Shown: positions 56,942 to 64,000 of the stretch, piece after piece
Numbering within the stretch: position 1 is the stretch's first letter
Layout of the letters: each line of letters starts with the position of its first letter
Source of the DNA: Bolinopsis microptera
Taxonomy: Eukaryota > Ctenophora > Tentaculata > Lobata > Bolinopsidae
Direction of reading: 5' to 3'
DNA: 64,000 bases
NCBI RefSeq assembly: GCF_026151205.1
Contig: NC_087074.1
Location: 3,472,001-3,536,000, forward strand
Notes under the pieces: generated by a model
The model's input: the letters and a program-made list of their open reading frames with translations, nothing else
What the model was told of the DNA's origin: nothing
Database searches by the model: none
Translations under genes and position numbers: made by a program

Positions 56942-57995
56942 CACCTGGGCCACCTGGTAACAGAAGTTCAAGATAAGATGATGAATTCCATATTTTATCA
57001 AAACTTTATAAGAAACCTTGATTTAGTAGAACCAAAGCAGTATTTATTTACTGTGGTTATTTATTTACTTGCAATTATTACAAAAATTGGTTAGGGTCCA
57101 AATTTAAGGATCCTAAAGTTCTTATTCCTTAGCCATTTTTTTCTGTTCACCATTTTTTGTAGCAAAAATGTCAAGTGAAAGGTTACAAATGTAGAATTTG
57201 CAGAAAAAGAGGTATTTTGGAGATAAGGGTGGGTTTAGATTTGGTTTCCGTTTGTCACACTTTGCCATGACAACAAGAAAGTCACGGGAGAAAGTATAGT
57301 CTGTAGTCAGTGCAAGCTTATGTTTATTCTGACATTCCCTGTCTTATAATAACTCTTGAAGTTTTACCATTTTTAATGTGGTTTAATTGCGATTACAATT
57401 GGCATCACCTAGTTTTAACCACAGATTGGTAATAAAAGTATTAACCTGAAACACTGAACAATCAAAATATTTGACGTTTGTGGCATTACTATTATATTAG
57501 TCATAAGTACAACTCGTACTATGAGTATAGTTCACTTTTTGCTTCCAATGTCTTAAAATACAGATAAAAGTTAAGTTTTATTGCAATTGAATTGAATAAC
57601 AAGTGTTTCCTGTAGCCAAAGGTGCAAAATTCGCGGTGTGCACCTTTAAGCATAACATTATGAATTAAACTGATCAGCTGGGGAAAGGGAAAAGCTGTCG
57701 TAAATTTGGGTTGGCTGTGAATTGTGGTTTAATCTTTGAATTTCAAGCATTGTAACAGCATTTAGGCTATATAGAAGAACATCTTACTATCAATATTTAT
57801 CAAGACAAAACCTAACAGGCTCTACATAGCAAGTGTGATTTGCAGTATACAATAAATAGCCACTGCTAGGTACCATTCACTAAGTTGAAAATTTGAGTGT
57901 CTTCTGGAGTCTGTCAATTGTGTTGTTTGGCACTCTTGTAGGTTGAATGTTTATACATTGGTCCAATTAATTAAAACACTGCCTAGGTCTCTAGA
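56942..57995. other. 5' flank of the PAQR gene
   Basis: AT-rich, no supported exon on either strand. The CTCTAG just before the first PAQR ATG may be an acceptor, in which case an upstream exon or promoter lies in this stretch; none could be identified. Confidence 0.4.
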
Positions 57996-59567
57996 ATGTG
58001 TCAGGTAAAGGAATCACATCCATCTACTACCAATTCAAAAGGTGTATTTGTGCTAGAGCAGACTGCCAATAGCATCACTCATGGGGTAGGTACAATAATA
58101 TGTATTGAAATTAAAACCTCAATCACATATCATTAATGTGAACTAATAATTTTTGTTCTTCAGTACTTCCTAAAAAGTTCAATATATCATGTTCTGGAAT
58201 TAGTTCCAATCTGTTAGTACGATTAATTTCAACTTTAACTGAGTACTTCCTTTTTCAGATGTTTATACCCACATCGATATATCTGCTGTATAAATTCTGT
58301 TCCCTGTCTAAGGTAAGTTTAGATTATTTTACAAAATGATATTTCATTTAAATTTGGATTAAGTATTTTCGAATACTTCATCGTACAGATTAATGTGACA
58401 TGAAGCATTAAAATCCGGCTACAGTATAGAGTAGATCACGTGATCAAATTATTGACATTTCAATAGAAATCTACATGATCCCATGCCTAATTTGTCTTTC
58501 CTTGCTCCAACCAGACCCTAAGAGGGGCAACATTTAAGCGGGTTTGCAGGGTGTTTATTACGCTGTTGACTGTGTAGTGTGCATCAATACTGAACTAATT
58601 TCAGAGTGATGCAGATCTTTTCAATGCCTGGGTATACGGGATCGCACTAATTGTACTGTTTGGTGTGTCTACTTTATACCACTGTTCCTGCTTAACACAA
58701 AAAACGTAAGTTTCGTTTCCCTCGTGGTATCTTTTGGTCTGGCGTATATTTTCATTTCATTTCAATTCATTTTTCATGTTAGTGAATTTAAAATTTGAAA
58801 TGTATATAAATTACCAATTTCTCTTCAGGAATTTGATAGAGTTTTTACGAATCAGCGATCATGCTACCATATTTCTCTTTATTGCTGGTAAGCAAGTTTA
58901 TTTATTGATTTTGTGACTTCACTAAAGCAGCTTGTTTTCTATTAGTTGTAACATTGTTATATAATAGTATTATAATATAACTTACTATATAATACAAATG
59001 TGACTAACAAATGTTACGTAAGTGCTCACCAGTCACCACTGCCAAGTAGAGTGTCTATTTTAACACTACTACTGCGCTAGAGTACCTAATACATGTAGAC
59101 TGTAGAGTGTAGACAATAGAGTGTCTACTAAATGTAGAATACTAATTATTACCTACTAAATACTGATATTTGTTAATTTCAGCGTCCTACACCCCCTGGG
59201 TTACAATAGCCGGATATGACATAGACGCCACACACTACGTCATACCCCTCTGGAGTCTCGCTGCGTTCGGAATTTTCTTCAGCTTCTACACAAGAGCTTT
59301 AACGTGAGTTCAAATCCAGAACTAAGAACTACCAGTTTCAGGACCAATTTTATCATCAGAAAGTTCAAAGTTGTAACGATTCAGGGCTACTCCACGTCGT
59401 GTAGGCATTTAATTGATTCACCATGATGTACCAGTGATACGGTAACAACTAATACGATACTATTGACCAATACTATAGACTATGATCCGGCCCACATATT
59501 TGTGCTGTTGTGTGTAATGATCTGTATAATAAGCTAATACAATACAGTAACACATTAAATTGTGTGT

Positions 59568-59618
<51 letters not shown>

Positions 59619-61509
59619 CGTTTTTGTTTTACATTCCCACACATTGTTAAGTATAAACGCTTTAATCCATGTTGTTACAGTGTAATTCTAAATTGAGCTA
59701 CAGCTATTTTAGTTCAAGATATATACACAGGTCACAGCGTTCATTGCAACCCGTATAATACAGTGAACAACACATAATATTACGTGTTGTGTTTATGAAT
59801 GTCTTGCATAATTGGATCATACATCCTGTTTGACTGCCATGCTTACAGATTATAATTATCAACAGTTTAATAGTTCTGTGTTTTCACACGTAATTATCAC
59901 TACACACATTATTAGATCAAGTCTGATAAAATGAAAAACTAACTAAAATGTGACACTAGTTTACAAGAAAAAGTATTTGAGAATCCCCTGTGGAATTTAA
60001 ACAAATTCCACAATAAAAATTGAATAATATATAAAGTTTCAACTTGATCGAGAAAAATGTGTTTCCGGAAATGTTCATAATAAACATGATATGAGGTGAT
60101 ATGTAGTGCAGCCCCCCGGCCCCCCTAGGTGATATTATGTAGTGCAGCCCCCCGCCCCCCCCTCCTAGGTGATATGTAGTGCAGCCCCCCGGCCCCCCCT
60201 AGGTGATATGTAGTGCAGCCCCCCCGGCCCCCCCAGGTGATATGTAGTGCAGCCCCCCGGCCCCCCGCCCCCCCCCCCCCAGGTGATATGTATTGCAGCC
60301 CCCCCCGGCCCCCCGCCCCCCCCCCAGGTTATATGTAGTGCAGCCCCCCCCCCGGCCCCCCGCCCCCCCCCCCCTATGTGATATATCACCTCATATTTTA
60401 TTACCGTGTGAGGTGACCTACACTTTCAACAACCAAAACTTCCACTCGACTCCTCGTGCTCCATTTTTACATATTTTTGATGAGATTAAGGAAAGTGTAA
60501 GGTTACATCTGGCCAATCCGCACAAAATTATTGAATTAAGTCATTTGTCACGTCTTGTCAGCACTCGGCAGGTTAAATAAGTATAAATACAACAATACAT
60601 AACATGTTATTCAGTGCGGTATTGTACTCAATGTGCGAGTTTGCTGTGCATTTGTAAACAATAGCCGAATACTAATACGTAGATAATAGACGTATTAAAT
60701 ATAAGCAAGGAGTGGTTAAAGACACCCCATTTATTTGTAGTAAAATTAATTGAAAATTGAATATTATGATTATTTTAATCGATGACCGATTTAATGTGGC
60801 TTCAAACAGAGATCATATCACGTCACCCAATCGAGCAATCGGCCAATCAGTGACGATTATTTGTGATCCTTGGATTTCAGTAGATTAACTTTAAAATTAT
60901 GTTCAGCAGAACCTTATCACAGAACTTGCTTGCAAAGCTTCTAAATTTAAAAGCTTTGTTGCCACACCCCAGCCCCACCCCAGCCCCTTTGTTTCAGAAG
61001 CTCAATCAATACCTATGTGAACCATGAATGAACATAAACAAACTGCACTGTAGATGTATTGTTTGTACTTACCCTAGTTAAAGATCAGAGGATACTCGAG
61101 GAATTAAGGGACAGCACTGCAGCAGTGTTACACAAATATGCGTTAGATAATAGAACAATGATATGGAAAATTTGAAATTCCTAAGATGCCAACTCACCAA
61201 CTGTTGCAAAATTGAACACTAATACTTTAGGTTCTTAACCCTTAAACAGCGAAGAGCACTCCATGTGGATTGTGGAGTGCCCCTCCAATTTTTTGCCAAT
61301 TATTTTGGTCTGCAGCCATTTCAAAGCCTAATATAGTTATGAAAAATATACATACAACCTCAGTAATCCTTCTTGTCACTAAAATTACCTATTTTTGTAT
61401 TGTAAACTTTAAATACTATTAAAATCCGTATATTTTCAGGCACCACGGTTTTGAGTTATGCATGTATATTGCAGAGGGACTGTTGCCAGCGCTGTTTCTT
61501 ATCTGGCAG
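57996..61509 (+). CDS. MMD-like PAQR receptor / haemolysin-III-type membrane protein (5' six exons)
   Basis: Exons: 57996-58085, 58259-58312, 58605-58705, 58829-58887, 59183-59303, 61440-61509, all GT-AG and in phase, giving 165 codons with no stop. The 3' exons lie outside the window or were not found. The family has seven membrane segments; MMD (PAQR11) and MMD2 (PAQR10) resemble bacterial haemolysin III. Seen here are the first motif EQTANSITHG, LFGVSTLYHC with the metal-ligand His, ISDHATIFLFIAGSYTPW with the conserved Asp-His, and GFELCMYIAEGLLPALFL. About 80 further residues, including the second His cluster, are expected. The first ATG lacks an upstream in-frame check, so the start is tentative. 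It is the only host gene on plus. Confidence 0.82.
59304..61439 (+). other. Intron 5 of the PAQR gene
   Basis: A 2.1-kb intron between AAC|GTGAGT and TATTTTCAG|G. It contains a (TG)n microsatellite at 59563-59621 and the C-rich minisatellite at 60089-60396. No nested coding frame is supported; the frames over the repeats are low-complexity. Confidence 0.7.
60089..60396. mobile_element. C-rich minisatellite bounded by 14-bp inverted repeats
   Basis: About seven units of the form GGTGATATGTAGTGCAG followed by CCCCCCGGCCCCCC and variable C tails. The array begins with ATATGAGGTGATAT (60089-60102) and ends with its exact complement ATATCACCTCATAT (60383-60396). Tandem growth within a small inverted-repeat element would explain this. 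The opposite strand is rich in G tracts. Confidence 0.75.
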
Positions 61510-62603
61510 GTTAGATCTCTTATCTCGCTTACATGCTTATTAAGTGCTTTCTTCAGAATACTGCAATTTACCTGTATGTGGTATTTGGGAAACAGTAGTA
61601 GTTTCTACCATAGCAATATTTCTAGAGCAGACATAACTGTCTCGCGTACTTTGGCCCAATCTCATCCAATTAGCAACTAAGCAATGAGTTGGGTGTCTCT
61701 ATTGGACACTCAACACGGTAGTTACACTATATAATTTAAACTGTTCGTGCTTTCTAAGTCTCAGCTTCTATCCTAGTCGAGCTGTCAGCTAGTTGGTTGA
61801 CAGAAATATCTTTGGTCATTCGTAGGAGCGTACGTCAGTGTCATCTTACAAACTAATCTAAAGTGATTACCCTCGAAATTAAAAATATCATCCTTAACTT
61901 GGCCAATCCTGAGCTGCTATATTTAACTCCAAATTTAAGTAGGGAAGTAATGAAGGGTATTTTCCTATCACCAACCCTATCCTAGGCCTAGACTACTGAT
62001 CTAGTAAGTTAGGAACCCTATTTATAGATTATAGTACGTCAATGAGTTACCAAGGTAGTGACTGATAGTTAACGACTTAGCATTCGCCTATAATATCAGC
62101 TGATGTAACCTAAACAGGTACGCTGTCATCTGACTTCTGAGAGAATTTCGTGTTTTCAGTTATTAAAGTCAGCTGATATGCGGTAGTTAATATACTATGT
62201 TATCATTCAGTGACCTTGTTATAACAGCTACCACGAGAATGGTTACGCCACCATTAATTAGAAAAATTCAATTAGATGATGAAGCGGAGACATAAAAGTT
62301 GAGCATTTGCCAGAATTCGGATGGTTATCGAGTCATAATCGAGGAACAATTCAAAACTGCACGACTTGCAGCAGTGCCAATTCTAATCACATTCCTTTTT
62401 TTTATTAGATTCGGTAATCTTATTTCTACCTCATACACAGATTATTATAACGAAATGTGAGTTAAATGAACCGAGGGCCGTTGTCGTGCCATGTGGTAAA
62501 CGGAATGCGCTAAATAATTTTTTGAAATTTCAGCATTTCAGCGCGCGCGTTCTCACCTAGCGACCCACGGCTGTTCAGAACGTCGATTTCTGCGATTCTA
62601 ATT
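61510..62603. other. PAQR intron 6 or spacer, nothing further identified
   Basis: No exon with the expected PAQR C-terminal motifs was found on plus. Sequence is AT-rich with no clear repeat until 62604. If the PAQR gene continues, this is intron. Confidence 0.45.
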
Positions 62604-62925
62604 AGACAGGATTACCCTAGGATTTATCCTAGCGCGTCCGAGATCTCTCGGATTTTATCAATCCTAACGCCGATCCAGTCCCCCCAGGATACCTCCGATG
62701 AATTCCTATCGCCGAGCGGCGATAGGATGTGTAAGTTCCGAGAGGCGATAGGATTTGCTCTCGGACCCGATAGGAAATTAAAAACCTATCGGATCCGAGC
62801 GCTAATCCTAGCGGAGATAGGATTTAACAATTCCGAGTGCCGATAGGATTTGCTCTCGGACCCGATAGGATACTCAAATCCTATAGGATCCGAGAGCAAA
62901 TCCGAGAGGCGATCAAATTTCAAAT
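62604..62925. repeat. Cluster of CGATAGG/CCTATCG hairpin repeats
   Basis: The motif GATAGGATT with complement AATCCTATC recurs many times in both orientations. GATAGGATTTGCTCTCGGACCCGATAGG occurs twice (near 62743 and 62842), about 99 bp apart, each followed by a complementary ATCGGATCCGAG. It may fold into several nested stems. No ORF. It is markedly richer in G+C than its flanks. Confidence 0.75.
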
Positions 62926-63114
62926 ATCAGGACCGATATAATTGGAAGACGACGCATATCTAACTGTAGGTTGAAACTTCATGCTTTCTGTCAGTTAACT
63001 TCAGGATCATATCATCGCTTTATCTTAAGTTGATCCACGGTTGCCTGCAGGTTACAACAACATGGAGGTTGTTTAGTTTAAATTAAGTAGATAAATGATA
63101 ACTTGAAGCTAACT

Positions 63115-64000
63115 TGTAGTTCTCTATAAGAGTTAACTCTAGGATACCTTGTAGTACTCTTCAAGTTAACTTCAGGATACCTTGTAGTACTCTTCAAGTT
63201 AACTACAGGATACCTTGTAGTACTCTTCAAGTTAACTTCAGGATACCTTATAGTACCCTTCAAGTTAACTTCAGAATACCTTGTAGTACTCTTCAAGTTA
63301 ACTTCAGGTTACCTTGTAGTACTTTTTGAGTTAACTCCAGGATACCTTGTAGTACTCTTCAAGTCAACTTCAGGATAACTTGTAGTACTCTTCAAGTTAA
63401 CTTCAGGATACCTTGTAGTACTCTTCAAGTTAAGTTCAGGATACCTTGTAGTACTCTTCAAGTTAACTTCAGGATATAACCTTGTAGTACTTTTTGAGTT
63501 AACTCCAGGATACTTTGTAGTACTCTTCAAGTTAACTTCAGGTTACCTTGTAGTACTCTTCAAGTTAACTCTAGGATACCTTGTAGTACTCTTCAAGTTA
63601 ACTTCAGGTTAACTTGTAGTACTCTTCAAGTTAAGTTCAGGATACCTTGTAGTACTCTTCAAGTCACCTTCAGGATAACTTAAGTAGTACTCTTCAAGTT
63701 AAATCCAGGATATAACCTTGTACTTTTTGAGTTAAATCCAGGATACTTTGTAGTACTCTTCAAGTTAACTTCAGGTTACCTTGTAGTACTCTTCAAGTTA
63801 ACTTCAGGATATAACCTTGTAGTACTTTTTGAGTTAAATCCAGGATACTTTGTAGTACTCTTCAAGTTAACTTCAGGATACCTTGTAGTACTCTTCAAGT
63901 TAAGTTCAGGATACCTAGTAGTACTCTTCAAGTTAACTTCAGGATATAACCTTGTAGTACTTTTTGAGTTAACTCTAGGATACCTTGTAGTACTCTTCAA
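63115..64000. repeat. 33-bp minisatellite continuing beyond the window
   Basis: About 27 units close to GTAGTACTCTTCAAGTTAAC followed by TTCAGGATACCTT. Length is mostly 33 bp; some units are 36 bp through an extra ATAA-like insertion, so a frame on minus stays open for up to 74 codons (unit KSTTRYPEVNL). A variant with CTTTTTGAGTTAA recurs every few units, indicating higher-order expansion. The array is cut by the window edge. Non-coding is more likely: several units have stops and no gene context is seen. Confidence 0.9.

Noticed and set aside
59460-59642. His/Thr-rich ORF on minus
   Set aside because: Translation of the (TG)n microsatellite.
60165-60389. Glycine-rich ORF on minus
   Set aside because: Translation of the C-rich minisatellite.
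63115-64000. CRISPR array
   Set aside because: Units are contiguous with no unique spacers, in an animal genome; it is a minisatellite.

Overview
This window is nuclear DNA from an animal, probably an invertebrate. It is AT-rich and repeat-rich, and its genes have many GT-AG introns. The genes belong to animal families: Notum, a FAM8A1-type RDD protein, an SLC36 amino-acid transporter, the AP-3 beta subunit, TMEM229, DHRS1, PM20D1 and an MMD-type PAQR receptor. I cannot place the species. No bacterial operon, rRNA or intact tRNA was seen. Most genes had to be assembled by hand from exons with matching splice sites and reading phases.

Layout. 0-2.3 kb: nested palindromic mobile DNA and one exon-like ORF. 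4.5-11.05 kb (minus): a complete 11-exon Notum carboxylesterase gene (495 aa, full catalytic triad), with a TA-flanked MITE in its last intron. 13.7-14.25 kb: a GC-richer, exon-like island next to a TATA box, unresolved. 14.95-22.77 kb (minus): a four-exon RDD/FAM8A1-like gene whose 6.6-kb first intron is full of repeats. 23.8-24.15 kb: a MITE. 24.56-27.96 kb (minus): an eight-exon SLC36-type transporter (489 aa) with a pogo/Tigger-like MITE in intron 3. 28.84-31.96 kb (minus): AP-3 beta subunit, coding sequence in one exon, with one apparent frame break in the acidic hinge. 34.6-35.1 kb (minus): TMEM229-like. 35.5-45.5 kb (minus): three tandem DHRS1-like genes (A, B, C). A and C are intact at 313 aa; B has a one-base frame break and a LINE fragment in intron 2. 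46.2-47.7 kb (minus): PM20D1-like amidase with an apparent frame break near the N-terminus. 47.8-50.9 kb: MITEs, a tRNA-like fragment and dispersed repeats. 50.6-56.7 kb: an inverted pair of about 140-bp repeats enclosing two retroelement fragments and a complete two-ORF non-LTR retrotransposon. 58.0-61.5 kb (plus): the 5' part of an MMD-like PAQR gene that runs out of the window. 62.6-64.0 kb: a cluster of hairpin-forming repeats and a 33-bp minisatellite that continues past the window edge.

Biology. The genes are not one pathway. Notum removes the palmitoleate from Wnt outside the cell. SLC36 and AP-3 both belong to the endolysosomal system. DHRS1 and PM20D1 act on small or lipid-like molecules. 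All nine host genes from 4.5 to 47.7 kb lie on the minus strand and only the PAQR gene is on plus; I see no sign of co-regulation.

No clearly new defence or genetic system was found. The strongest new observations are the DHRS1 cluster, where a filled and an empty site show precise TTAA-type and LINE insertions; the many palindromic MITEs with readable target-site duplications; and several exon-like ORFs I could not identify.
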